This document shows, one piece after another, positions 27,604-34,896 of a stretch of DNA of 64,000 nt (the first letter of the stretch is position 1; every line of letters begins with the position of its first letter). A program made the translations under genes and the position numbers. This stretch comes from Chlorobiaceae bacterium. Lineage in GTDB: Bacteria; Bacteroidota; Chlorobiia; Chlorobiales; Chlorobiaceae. The notes under the pieces were generated by a model. That model searched no databases and was not told the origin of the DNA. It worked only from the letters and a program-made list of their open reading frames with translations. The DNA is taken from positions 104,477 to 168,476 of the forward strand of contig JAAXWS010000003.1 of the NCBI GenBank assembly GCA_013334865.1, read 5' to 3'.

Positions 27604-28272
27604 TCAGGCCTTGGGGGGGGCGACGGTAATGGTGACCCGCTCGAGGGTTTCAGGCGGCTTCGACGGAGCGAACGGCAGCTGGAACGGGAACTCGAACGGC
27701 AGTTTGAACGGCAGCTGGCTCGGCAGCTGAACCGGAAGATTGCTGACGATACCCATGACCTGCTCCCGGAACGGGATCATCTGGGGCAAGGCCTCCATGG
27801 CAAACCCGATCGCGCCGGAAACAGACTCCTTGAGGTCGTCCGGCCACTCCTTGCATCCCAGGTCGTTCCTGGTTATGCGGCCGATGTAGAGCTGGAGGGC
27901 AGGGACGATCTGCCGGATCGTGTCCTGGCCCATCTGGGCGCCGTAGGCGAACAGCTCCAGCGGGTTGCTGAACAATGTGCGGCGGACCTCTTCCGGACGC
28001 GACAGCACCTTCACGGTCCCCTCCCTGGCGATCGTGGCCTGGCAGGCCATGCGGCCGCCTGCGGCGATCTGGCGGGAGGAAAGGGAGGCCTTCTCGATGT
28101 CGGTGAGCGGAGCCAGGCAGTCGGCCCCATCCTGCACGGTCACGTAGCAGGCGTTGCAGACCCCGTGCCCGCCGCAGACGTAGCCGACGTGGCTGTGGTT
28201 CAGCCGGGCGGCCTTGCCGACCGTCTGGCCGACGGCCGACGAACACGATTTGTCGTTGATGATGAGGTTCAT
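27604..28272 (-). CDS. Chlorosome envelope 2Fe-2S protein (CsmI/CsmJ/CsmX type)
   Basis: A 222-residue protein. The N-terminal ferredoxin domain has Cys33, Cys39, Cys42 and Cys77 (C-x5-C-x2-C...C, adrenodoxin-like spacing) in YVCGGHGVCNACYVTVQ and GGRMACQA. The following region SRPEEVRRTLFSNPLELFAYGAQMG and a hydrophobic helical part match the chlorosome envelope proteins CsmI, CsmJ and CsmX, thought to gate energy transfer by redox state. The C-terminus has repeated LP(F/S/V) triplets (about 180-210). Family assignment is firm; which paralog it is cannot be settled here. It is on the minus strand with aspartate aminotransferase-like and ybeY genes. Confidence 0.85.
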   Translation of the reverse strand: MNLIINDKSCSSAVGQTVGKAARLNHSHVGYVCGGHGVCNACYVTVQDGADCLAPLTDIEKASLSSRQIAAGGRMACQATIAREGTVKVLSRPEEVRRTLFSNPLELFAYGAQMGQDTIRQIVPALQLYIGRITRNDLGCKEWPDDLKESVSGAIGFAMEALPQMIPFREQVMGIVSNLPVQLPSQLPFKLPFEFPFQLPFAPSKPPETLERVTITVAPPKA

Positions 28273-28366
28273 GGTCGTAATTGTTGGATAGTTGGATTTG
28301 ATGCCCCCTCTTCCGGGCGCTTTCTACAACAAATTTACGAAATCGGAAGCGAGATTCCAGCCAGGA

Positions 28367-28795
28367 TCACGGCTGCCCGCGCGCCCCGCGCACCAGCGCC
28401 AGGTAACGATCCTCCAGCCGGGTCATCTCCGCCCGCTCCTCCGGGCTGCCATCGTCGTAGCCCACCAGGTGCAGCGCCGAATGGATGGTCACCCGCATCA
28501 GCTCGTCGTCGAAGGTGGTGCCGAAGCGGCGGGCGTTCCCGGCGATGACGTCGAGACAGATGTAGAACTCCCCCTCGATCTCCGTCCCCTCGTTGTACCT
28601 GAAGGTGATGGTATCGGTCGCGTAGTCGTGCTGCAGGAACTCCCGGTTGATGCGCCGGATCATCCGGGCGCCGCAATAGACCGCCTCGACCGGACCGGCC
28701 GTGCAGCCTTCCGAGCGGAACACGGTGAGAGCCGCCTGGCCGAGGCTTCGTTCGTCGATCGTCCGCCGGGTGGTGTTAGCTGTCTGCAACGGCAT
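28367..28795 (-). CDS. ybeY: Endoribonuclease YbeY (rRNA maturation)
   Basis: A 142-residue UPF0054 protein for 16S rRNA 3' processing and ribosome quality control. It has the RRINREFLQHDYATDTITF region, then the metal motif HSALHLVGYDD. The canonical motif is H-x3-H-x-GY-x-H, and the third histidine is aspartate here. This also occurs in Bacteroidetes/Chlorobi relatives, so I read it as a lineage form rather than a defect. Its first 20 nt overlap the end of hflX, so the two genes are coupled. The chlorosome gene follows after 94 nt. Confidence 0.9.
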   Translation of the reverse strand: MPLQTANTTRRTIDERSLGQAALTVFRSEGCTAGPVEAVYCGARMIRRINREFLQHDYATDTITFRYNEGTEIEGEFYICLDVIAGNARRFGTTFDDELMRVTIHSALHLVGYDDGSPEERAEMTRLEDRYLALVRGARGQP

Positions 28796-30080
28796 GGTTC
28801 GCTCCCGCCGACGCCTTCAGCATGGCGTCGATCTGCTTGAGGTTGTTGCGGTGCACACGGATCGTCAGGTAGACCAGCTCGTCGACGTGCCGCTTTTCGA
28901 TCACCTCGGCATGGTCGTAGAGGTAGCCGATCAGCTTGTAGTTCGATACGTGGGCCTTCACCTTCCGCACGCGGAACTCCCTCGAAACATGGTCGGAGAT
29001 GCACTCCTTCAGCGCCGAGAGGTTCAGGCCGCGTTCGGCCGAGATGAACACCGCGTCTGGGTAGCGGGAGCGCAGGTCGGTCAGCCCGGAGGGCTCTTCG
29101 AGGGCGTCGATCTTGTTGAACACGTCGATGATGTGGTCGTGCTTCACCCCGATCCCGGTCAGGGTCTGGCGCACCACCTGCATCTGGTCCTGGAACGAGG
29201 GATGGCTGACGTCGATGACGTGCAGCAGGAAATCGGCCTGCAGCACCTCGTCCAGCGTCGATTTGAAGCTCTCGACGAGCGTGTGGGGCAGCTTGCGGAT
29301 GAAGCCGACCGTATCGGAGAGCAGCACCAGCTTGTTGATCTTCAGCTCCAGCCGCCGCGTCTTCGTATCGAGGGTCGCGAAAAGCCGGTTCTCGGCGTGG
29401 GCGCCCGCCTCCGGGCAGAGCGCGTTCATCAGGGTGGACTTGCCCGCGTTCGTGTAACCCACCAGCGCCACCCTCGGCACCGACACCCGCCGGCTCGTCT
29501 GGGTTTCGTGCTGCAGGGAGACCGCGCGCAGCTTCTTCTTCAACGCCGCGATCCGGTTGCGCACAAGGCGCCGGTCGGTCTCGATCTGGGTTTCACCCGG
29601 GCCCTTGGTGCCGATGCCGCCCTTTTGCTTCGACAGGTGGGTCCACGCGCCGGAGAGGCGCGGCAGCAGGTACTCGAGCTGCGCCAGCTCCACCTGCGTC
29701 CTTGCCTGCGAGGACTTGGCCCTGATGGCGAAGATCTGCAGGATCAGGCCGGTCCGGTCGAGCACCTTGCACTCGAAGATGCGTTCGAGGTTCCTTGCCT
29801 GCACGGGCGAAAGGTCGTCGTCGAAGATCACGAGGTCGACATTCCCGTCCTTCACGAACCCGGCGAGCTCGTCGGCCTTGCCACGGCCGATGCAGGTAGC
29901 CGGATCGGGCAGCCTCTTCTCCTGGATGATGGACTGGACAACGTCGGCCCCGGCCGTATCGGCAAGGAATGCCAGCTCGGCAAGGTACTCTTCGACAAGG
30001 GTCCTGGGGATATCGGGCTGGGAGGAGATGCCGACAAGCAGGGCTTTCTCCCTCCCGGAGGGTGCTATGGGTATGGTCAA
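28776..30080 (-). CDS. hflX: Ribosome-associated GTPase HflX
   Basis: A 434-residue GTPase. The N-terminal HflX domain (about 15-165) includes LVIFDDDLSPVQARNLE and the family hallmark KGPGETQIETDRR. The G-domain has G1 GYTNAGKST (208-216), G3 DTVGF (256-260) and G4 NKID. HflX rescues or splits stalled 70S ribosomes. The gene heads a minus-strand group with ybeY, whose start overlaps its last 20 nt. An in-frame ATG at 30080 fits the family start. Confidence 0.95.
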   Translation of the reverse strand: MTIPIAPSGREKALLVGISSQPDIPRTLVEEYLAELAFLADTAGADVVQSIIQEKRLPDPATCIGRGKADELAGFVKDGNVDLVIFDDDLSPVQARNLERIFECKVLDRTGLILQIFAIRAKSSQARTQVELAQLEYLLPRLSGAWTHLSKQKGGIGTKGPGETQIETDRRLVRNRIAALKKKLRAVSLQHETQTSRRVSVPRVALVGYTNAGKSTLMNALCPEAGAHAENRLFATLDTKTRRLELKINKLVLLSDTVGFIRKLPHTLVESFKSTLDEVLQADFLLHVIDVSHPSFQDQMQVVRQTLTGIGVKHDHIIDVFNKIDALEEPSGLTDLRSRYPDAVFISAERGLNLSALKECISDHVSREFRVRKVKAHVSNYKLIGYLYDHAEVIEKRHVDELVYLTIRVHRNNLKQIDAMLKASAGANHAVADS

Positions 30081-30325
30081 ACGGATTCAGGAAATTATTG
30101 GAGTGCAGCAACGGGACCAGAAACCGGCGACAGGCGGCCGTCCGTGCTCTTGGTATATTTTGGCCATTAGGTTATCTTGCCGTCACGTTCCTGACAACGC
30201 TTTCCGGCGCCTGAAAGTTACATTTTTTTCGCTTTCCCGCATACGGGCAAGCATGCAGCAAAGGTTTTGCCGGCCGGATCCGCAGAACCGATTCCATCAA
30301 GATTCCGATACACTTCCGACGGTTC

Positions 30326-31258
30326 ATGAACTACAGCTACAACGGACAGACCGTGTTCCAGGATGCCGGCAAGAAGCTGTCGCTCACGAACGCCTACGAA
30401 TACTGCCGGCAGATCGCCAGGCACCACGCCAAGACCTTCTACCTGGCGACCCTCTTCCTCCCGAAGCGCCAGCAGAACCCCATCTTCGCGATGTACGCCC
30501 TGTTGCGCACGGTCGACGACCTGGTCGACCTCGCCGAGGACAAGCTGACCAACGGGCAGCTCACCCGCGAAGAGATCAACCGTTCGATCGACGACTGGAA
30601 ACTGCGGCTCGGAGAGTGCTACGCCGGCCAGCACCGGAACGACCCCATCCTGATGGCATGGCACGACACCCTCTGCCACTACGCCATCCCGATCGAACTG
30701 CCGCTCGACCTCATCGACGGCGTGGCCATGGACATCGATTTCACCCCGTTCGAGACCTTCGATGAGCTCTACGTCTACTGCTACAAGGTCGCCTCGGTCG
30801 TCGGGCTCATGACCGCAGAGATCTTCGGCTACAGCGACCGGGAGGCCCTGAAGCACGCCATCGACCTCGGCATCGCCATGCAGCTCACCAACATCCTGCG
30901 CGACGTCGGCGAGGATATCGACCGCGGCAGGATCTACCTCCCGCTCGAAGACCTCCGCCGCTTCGGCTACAGCCGCGACGAGTTCATGTCCAAGGCGATG
31001 AACGGCAACTTCATCGAGCTCATGAAATTCCAGATCGACCGGGCACGACGCTACTACGATTCGGCGGACAAGGGCATCCCGATGCTCCAGAAAGAGAGCC
31101 GCCTGGCCGTCACCATCAGCAGCCGCAACTACAGCGACATCCTCAAGGCGATAGAACAGAACGGCTACGACGTCTTCACCCGTCGCGCCTACCGCTCCTT
31201 TTACCAGAAGATCGGCACCCTGCCGTCGATCTGGCTCAAGACCGCCTTGTCGAACTGA
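30326..31258 (+). CDS. crtB: Phytoene synthase
   Basis: Condenses two GGPP to phytoene, the first committed step to chlorobactene-type carotenoids. The 310-residue protein has the two Asp-rich metal motifs: RTVDDLVDLAED (about 61-72) and ILRDVGEDIDRGRIYLP (about 190-206). It also has the N-terminal block HAKTFYLATLFLP and MYALLR, and QLTN before the second motif. All substrate-binding residues appear intact. lysS follows with a 33-nt gap, and a GGTATATT element lies upstream at 30152. Green sulfur bacteria use crtB together with crtP/crtQ/crtH desaturation. Confidence 0.95.
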   Translation: MNYSYNGQTVFQDAGKKLSLTNAYEYCRQIARHHAKTFYLATLFLPKRQQNPIFAMYALLRTVDDLVDLAEDKLTNGQLTREEINRSIDDWKLRLGECYAGQHRNDPILMAWHDTLCHYAIPIELPLDLIDGVAMDIDFTPFETFDELYVYCYKVASVVGLMTAEIFGYSDREALKHAIDLGIAMQLTNILRDVGEDIDRGRIYLPLEDLRRFGYSRDEFMSKAMNGNFIELMKFQIDRARRYYDSADKGIPMLQKESRLAVTISSRNYSDILKAIEQNGYDVFTRRAYRSFYQKIGTLPSIWLKTALSN

Positions 31259-31291
31259 CTTTTTTACTACCCTACCCTGAAGACCATCAGC

Positions 31292-32827
31292 ATGACCAAA
31301 GAACACGAACAGAAGCCCAATCCGCAGGAGATCCCACAGGCAGTTTCCATCAACGACCAGATGAAACGCCGCTTCGAAGAGCGCGAACATCTCGCCGCTG
31401 CGGGCATCAACCCCTACCCGTACTCGTTCGACGTCACCTCCACCTCGAAAGCGATCCTCGACTCCTTCGTCGATGAAAGCGCCGAAGAGGTCTCCATCGC
31501 CGGCCGCATCATGGCCATCCGCAAGATGGGCAAGGCCTCGTTCTTCCATATCCAGGACGCCGATGGCAGGATCCAGATCTACCTCAAGCGCGACGACGTC
31601 GGCGAGGAGTCCTATGCCACCTTCAAGCTGCTCGACATCGGCGACATCGTCGGCGTGAAAGGGTTCTCTTTCCGCACCAAGACCGGCGAAATCTCGGTCC
31701 ACGCGCAGAAGTTCGAGCTGCTCTCCAAGTCCCTGCGCCCGATCCCGATCGCCAAGGAGAAAGAGGTCGACGGCCAGAAGGTGGTCTACGACGCCTTCAG
31801 CGACCGCGAGCTCCGCTACCGCCAGCGCTACGTCGACCTGATCGTCAACCCCGAAGTGCGCGGCACCTTCATCAAGAGGACCAGGATCGTCGCCTTCATG
31901 CGCAACTGGTTCTCGTCGAACGGCTGGCTCGAGGTCGAGACCCCGATCCTCCAGCCGATCTACGGCGGCGCGGCCGCACGCCCCTTCACGACGCACCACA
32001 ACGCGCTCGACATGCAGCTCTACCTGCGCATCGCCAACGAACTTTACCTCAAGCGCCTCATCGTCGGCGGCTTCGACGGCGTGTACGAATTCGCCAAGGA
32101 CTTCCGCAACGAAGGCATCGACCGCTTCCATAACCCCGAGTTCACCCAGGTTGAGCTCTACGTCGCCTACAAGGACTACGTCTGGATGATGGAGCTGGTC
32201 GAGAACCTGCTGCACCAGGCATGCCTGGAGGTCAACGGCAGGGACTCCACCATATTCCTCGGCAACGAGATCAGCCTCAAGCCGCCGTTCCGCCGCCTCA
32301 CCATCGCCGACTCCATCAGGGAGTTCACCGGCATGGAGATCAGGGGCAAGTCGGAGACCGAGCTGCGCAACATCGCCAAGGACCTCGGCCTCGAGCTCGA
32401 CCCCAAGATCAGCAGCGGCAAGATCATCGACGAGATCTTCGGCGAGTTCGTCGAACCGAAGCTCATCCAGCCGACCTTCATCACCGACTACCCCGAGGAG
32501 ATGTCGCCGCTCGCCAAGAAGCACCGCTCCGAGCCCGGCCTGGTCGAGCGCTTCGAGCTCATCGTCGGCGGCAAGGAGGTGTGCAACTCCTTCTCCGAGC
32601 TCAACGACCCGGTCATCCAGCGCGAGCGCCTCGAAGAGCAGGCCCGCCTCCGCCAGCGCGGCGACGACGAGGCCATGATCGTCGACGAGGACTTCCTCCG
32701 CGCCCTCGAGTACGGCATGCCCCCCTGCGCCGGCCTCGGCATCGGCATCGACCGCATGGTCATGCTCCTCACCGGAGAGGACTCCATCCGCGACGTCATC
32801 TTCTTCCCGCACCTCAAGCCGGAGTAA
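31292..32827 (+). CDS. lysS: Lysyl-tRNA synthetase, class II
   Basis: Charges tRNA-Lys. The 511-residue protein has an N-terminal OB-fold anticodon-binding domain (about 65-165, with [20 protein letters not shown]). The class II core follows: motif 1 [19 protein letters not shown], motif 2 [20 protein letters not shown], and motif 3 [13 protein letters not shown]. The end is [12 protein letters not shown]. It is intact. A second, decayed copy of its last ~40 codons lies at 34613-34732, beyond the BrnTA/DPS genes. A hairpin terminator follows the stop. Confidence 0.97.
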   Translation: MTKEHEQKPNPQEIPQAVSINDQMKRRFEEREHLAAAGINPYPYSFDVTSTSKAILDSFVDESAEEVSIAGRIMAIRKMGKASFFHIQDADGRIQIYLKRDDVGEESYATFKLLDIGDIVGVKGFSFRTKTGEISVHAQKFELLSKSLRPIPIAKEKEVDGQKVVYDAFSDRELRYRQRYVDLIVNPEVRGTFIKRTRIVAFMRNWFSSNGWLEVETPILQPIYGGAAARPFTTHHNALDMQLYLRIANELYLKRLIVGGFDGVYEFAKDFRNEGIDRFHNPEFTQVELYVAYKDYVWMMELVENLLHQACLEVNGRDSTIFLGNEISLKPPFRRLTIADSIREFTGMEIRGKSETELRNIAKDLGLELDPKISSGKIIDEIFGEFVEPKLIQPTFITDYPEEMSPLAKKHRSEPGLVERFELIVGGKEVCNSFSELNDPVIQRERLEEQARLRQRGDDEAMIVDEDFLRALEYGMPPCAGLGIGIDRMVMLLTGEDSIRDVIFFPHLKPE

Positions 32828-32850
32828 GGACAGGCCGAACAGTCGAAAAA

Positions 32851-32884
32851 CGCGAGAGCCCCGGACACCATCGGGGCTCTCGCG
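32851..32884 (+). terminator. Terminator-like hairpin after lysS
   Basis: CGCGAGAGCCCC (32851-32862) pairs with GGGGCTCTCGCG (32873-32884), loop 10 nt. The T-run is short, so termination may be weak. Confidence 0.7.
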
Positions 32885-32910
32885 TTAAAGGAATATCCCG
32901 TTCTCTGTTG

Positions 32911-32926
32911 GATTGTTCGAACAATC
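32911..32926. promoter_or_regulatory. 16-bp perfect palindrome upstream of brnT
   Basis: GATTGTTCGAACAATC, with no spacer, 29 nt before the brnT ATG. A ribbon-helix-helix antitoxin such as BrnA commonly binds such a site to repress its own operon. Confidence 0.6.
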
Positions 32927-32929
32927 AGA

Positions 32930-32950
32930 TGTATATTTCTGCAATATACA
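32930..32950. promoter_or_regulatory. Inverted repeat TGTATAT-N7-ATATACA upstream of brnT
   Basis: Arms at 32930-32936 and 32944-32950, ending 5 nt before the brnT ATG. It overlaps a TATA-like -10 candidate, so binding here would block transcription. Confidence 0.55.
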
Positions 32951-32955
32951 TTACC

Positions 32956-33276
32956 ATGCAACGAATCGACGGCATCATCGGATTCGATTGGGATGAGGGC
33001 AACCTGTCCAAGAATCCGGACAAACACGGAACAGCAAACTCCGAGTCGGAGGAGATATTCTTCAATGAACCGCTGGTTGTAGTTGACGATATCAGGCATT
33101 CTGAACAGGAATCGAGGTATTATGCGCTCGGCAAAACGAATGAAGGCCGAATGTTGTTCGTGGTGTTTACCCTCAGAAAGGACAGGATTAGGATCATTTC
33201 ATCCCGAGACATGAACAGGAAGGAGCAGACCATTTATGAAAAAGCAGAAAAAAACAGTCCCGGAATTCAGGACTGA
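32956..33276 (+). CDS. BrnT-family toxin
   Basis: A 106-residue protein with the BrnT opening IGFDWDEGNLSKNPDKHG, then EIFFNEPLVVVDD, ESRYYALGKTNEGRML and TLRKDRIRIISSRDMNRKE. BrnT is a RelE-fold ribonuclease toxin neutralised by BrnA. The final RIISSRDMNRKE block, with its basic residues, is the family's catalytic end. I start at ATG 32956, which fits the family N-terminus; ATG 32929 would read through the upstream dyad. The antitoxin gene starts inside its last 41 nt. Two palindromes lie in its promoter region. Confidence 0.85.
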   Translation: MQRIDGIIGFDWDEGNLSKNPDKHGTANSESEEIFFNEPLVVVDDIRHSEQESRYYALGKTNEGRMLFVVFTLRKDRIRIISSRDMNRKEQTIYEKAEKNSPGIQD

Positions 33277-33550
33277 GCAGGAAGAGAACGCATTCTGGTC
33301 CTCGCACGACTCGTCGGAGTATATCGACTGGGAAAAAGCCGGCAGAGCCATCTTCCCCGACCTGAAGCCATCGATGAAGACCATATCACTCCGTCTTCCC
33401 GAACCGATGCTCAACCGTCTCAAGGTCCTTGCCAACGAACGGGATGTGCCCTATCAGTCCCTTATGAAAATTTTCCTCAAAGAGCGCATCGACCGGGAAT
33501 TCGAACCAAAACAGAGCAAGTTGGACCCGACCAGGAAAGCAAGTGCATGA
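33236..33550 (+). CDS. BrnA-like CopG-family antitoxin
   Basis: A 104-residue protein. The segment FWSSHDSSEYIDWEKAGRA is the CopG/BrnA antitoxin N-terminal signature, and MKTISLRLPEPMLNRLKVLANERDVPYQSLMKIF is a ribbon-helix-helix DNA-binding motif (shown here in two parts). It overlaps brnT by 41 nt in a different frame, the usual toxin-first brnTA order. It should neutralise BrnT and repress the operon, probably at the palindromes 32911-32950. Confidence 0.85.
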   Translation: MKKQKKTVPEFRTEQEENAFWSSHDSSEYIDWEKAGRAIFPDLKPSMKTISLRLPEPMLNRLKVLANERDVPYQSLMKIFLKERIDREFEPKQSKLDPTRKASA

Positions 33551-33930
33551 TCGACAATGAGTTAATGCCATCAGCTTCAGCATCTGGCTCGTGATCATGC
33601 ACCTTACCTGCGAAGACTTCATACGCCACGTCATCGTCAACTGGACTCTGCGATGATATCTCAATCTGCTTTCCGTTTGTCGAATTGTTCAAATGACCCG
33701 GCATACCCCGGCAGTTGTCACCCCGATCACTTACCTCCCTGAGCATCCTTTCTTATCGCTCCCCCTCCAAAGGTCCACGCAACTTTTTGGAAACCATCTC
33801 CATTGCCATAGAGGCGATTACAGGGAATGGGCAGTGATCTGTGGCAGCCTCCATCCCCGGATATCAGTTCCCGAACGACCCGAAAGCTGAACAGGTATTT
33901 TGGCAACGTATGATCAAACAGGAGGCTACC
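33551..33930. other. 380-nt stretch between brnA and the DPS-like gene
   Basis: I find no gene with confidence. A minus-strand open frame (33477-33746) encodes a coherent hydrophilic peptide with EISSQSPVDDDVAYEVFAGK and HDHEPDAEADG. It has no recognisable start region, and its tail overlaps brnA on the other strand. It could be a remnant of a lost gene. The last part carries the strong Shine-Dalgarno of the DPS-like gene (AGGAGG at 33920-33925). Confidence 0.4.
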
Positions 33931-34482
33931 ATGGCACAAGTAACGCGACAGATCGTTGAAAAATCCGGCATCGACATCAATCAGCTCCTCGACCTGCTGA
34001 TCAGGAATGCGGCGGCAGAGCTCACCACGTTTTATTACTACACGATTCTCAGGGTGAACCTGACCGGGCTGGATGGGGAAGGACTGAAGGAGATCGCCGA
34101 AACTGCGAGAATCGAAGATCGCAACCATTTCGAAGCGCTGGTTCCAAGGATTTATGAACTCGGAGGCAAGCTGCCCGGCAACATGAACGCATTTCATGAC
34201 TGCTCGGCATGTCCGCCGGCATCGTTGCCGGCAAACCCGAATGATATCCGGGCGATGCTGCAGGTGCTTGTCGAAGCGGAGCGTTGCGCAGTGCGAGGCT
34301 ACAATCATCTGTGCAACATGACCTCAGGAAAAGACCACAGAACCTTCGATCTGGTTTCTGCGATCCTGAACGAGGAGATCGAACATGAATCCTGGTTTTC
34401 CGAATTTCTCGGGGAAGGACCGTCAGGCCATTTCATGAGAAAGGGAGAGACATCACCCTTCGTTCGCAAATTTCTTGTGTGA
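33931..34482 (+). CDS. DPS-like thioferritin (DPSL)
   Basis: A 183-residue four-helix ferritin-like protein. The N-terminal helix has AAAELTTFYYYTIL and Glu30. Next come EIAETARIEDRNHFEALVPRIYELGG with Glu62 and His66, a loop with Cys91 and Cys94 (HDCSACPP), then VLVEAERCAVRG with Glu117 and Cys119, and AILNEEIEHESWFSEFLG with Glu149/150 and His152. This matches the archaeal/bacterial DPSL family, a ferritin cage with ferroxidase glutamates plus a cysteine pair that protects DNA and detoxifies peroxide. I start at ATG 33931, which has the best Shine-Dalgarno of the window (AGGAGG, 5-nt spacing). It lies between brnTA and the lysS remnant. Confidence 0.85.
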   Translation: MAQVTRQIVEKSGIDINQLLDLLIRNAAAELTTFYYYTILRVNLTGLDGEGLKEIAETARIEDRNHFEALVPRIYELGGKLPGNMNAFHDCSACPPASLPANPNDIRAMLQVLVEAERCAVRGYNHLCNMTSGKDHRTFDLVSAILNEEIEHESWFSEFLGEGPSGHFMRKGETSPFVRKFLV

Positions 34483-34486
34483 AGGT

Positions 34487-34529
34487 GTGTCCGGGCAAGC
34501 CCACATTGTTGCCGGGCTTGCCCGGGCAC
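34487..34529 (+). terminator. GC-rich hairpin after the DPS-like gene
   Basis: GTGTCCGGGCAAGCCC (34487-34502) pairs with GGGCTTGCCCGGGCAC (34514-34529), 16 bp including one T-G pair, with an 11-nt loop. No T-run follows, so it may be a 3'-end stabiliser or REP-like element instead of a simple terminator. Confidence 0.55.
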
Positions 34530-34612
34530 AGATAACTGCGAAACAATCTGGACTCTCCCGCTGGAGAGAATTTTCATCAAGTACACGTAGTCATGAGCGT
34601 GACTGAAGTCCT

Positions 34613-34732
34613 TCAGAATACAGCATCCCCCCCCCCGGAGCCAACCTCGGCATCAGCATCAACCGCATGTTCCTCACCGGCGAAGACTCAATCTCCGACG
34701 TCATCTTCTTCCCGCATCTGCAACCGGAATAA
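34613..34732 (+). pseudogene. Decayed copy of the lysS 3' end
   Basis: In one frame this reads [19 protein letters not shown], then [20 protein letters not shown] and a TAA stop. The intact lysS ends [40 protein letters not shown] (compared here in pieces). There is one inserted codon and one 6-nt deletion. A 21-nt block is identical between 34696-34716 and lysS 32791-32811, and both copies end with TAAGGACA. No start codon or upstream synthetase sequence exists, so this is a remnant. It marks the right side of the brnTA/DPS block. Confidence 0.85.
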
Positions 34733-34753
34733 GGACAAACTGACCCGCTTGCA

Positions 34754-34790
34754 GCAGAAAAGCCCAGGTAAACCTCCTGGGCTTTTCTGC
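34754..34790 (+). terminator. Terminator-like hairpin after the lysS remnant
   Basis: GCAGAAAAGCCCAGG (34754-34768) and CCTGGGCTTTTCTGC (34776-34790), 15-bp perfect stem, 7-nt loop. Its position 22 nt after the remnant stop mirrors the hairpin 24 nt after intact lysS. Confidence 0.75.
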
Positions 34791-34829
34791 CGTTATTCCA
34801 TCCGCCGTCAGCCCCCCCTCTCAGGGATA

Positions 34830-34858
34830 TTGGCTTTCTTGCCGAATTTTCGTTGTAT
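34830..34858 (+). promoter_or_regulatory. Candidate sigma-70 promoter of the ClC gene
   Basis: TTGGCT (34830-34835), 17-nt spacer, TTGTAT (34853-34858). The expected start of transcription falls at about 34865, so ATG 34897 is a better start codon than ATG 34864. Confidence 0.5.
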
Positions 34859-34896
34859 GAAGAATGAACAGAAAAAAATCCGGCAATACAGGAACC

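Noticed and set aside
30218..32812. An 864-codon open frame on the minus strand across crtB and lysS
   Set aside because: It is the antisense shadow of two highly conserved genes in GC-rich DNA; its composition (Asp/Glu/Val/His-rich with no motifs) is typical of such shadows.
32829..34800. A prophage or integrative element with recombinase
   Set aside because: No integrase, transposase or phage gene is visible between the lysS copies; only cargo-type genes remain, so I call it a footprint and not an element.
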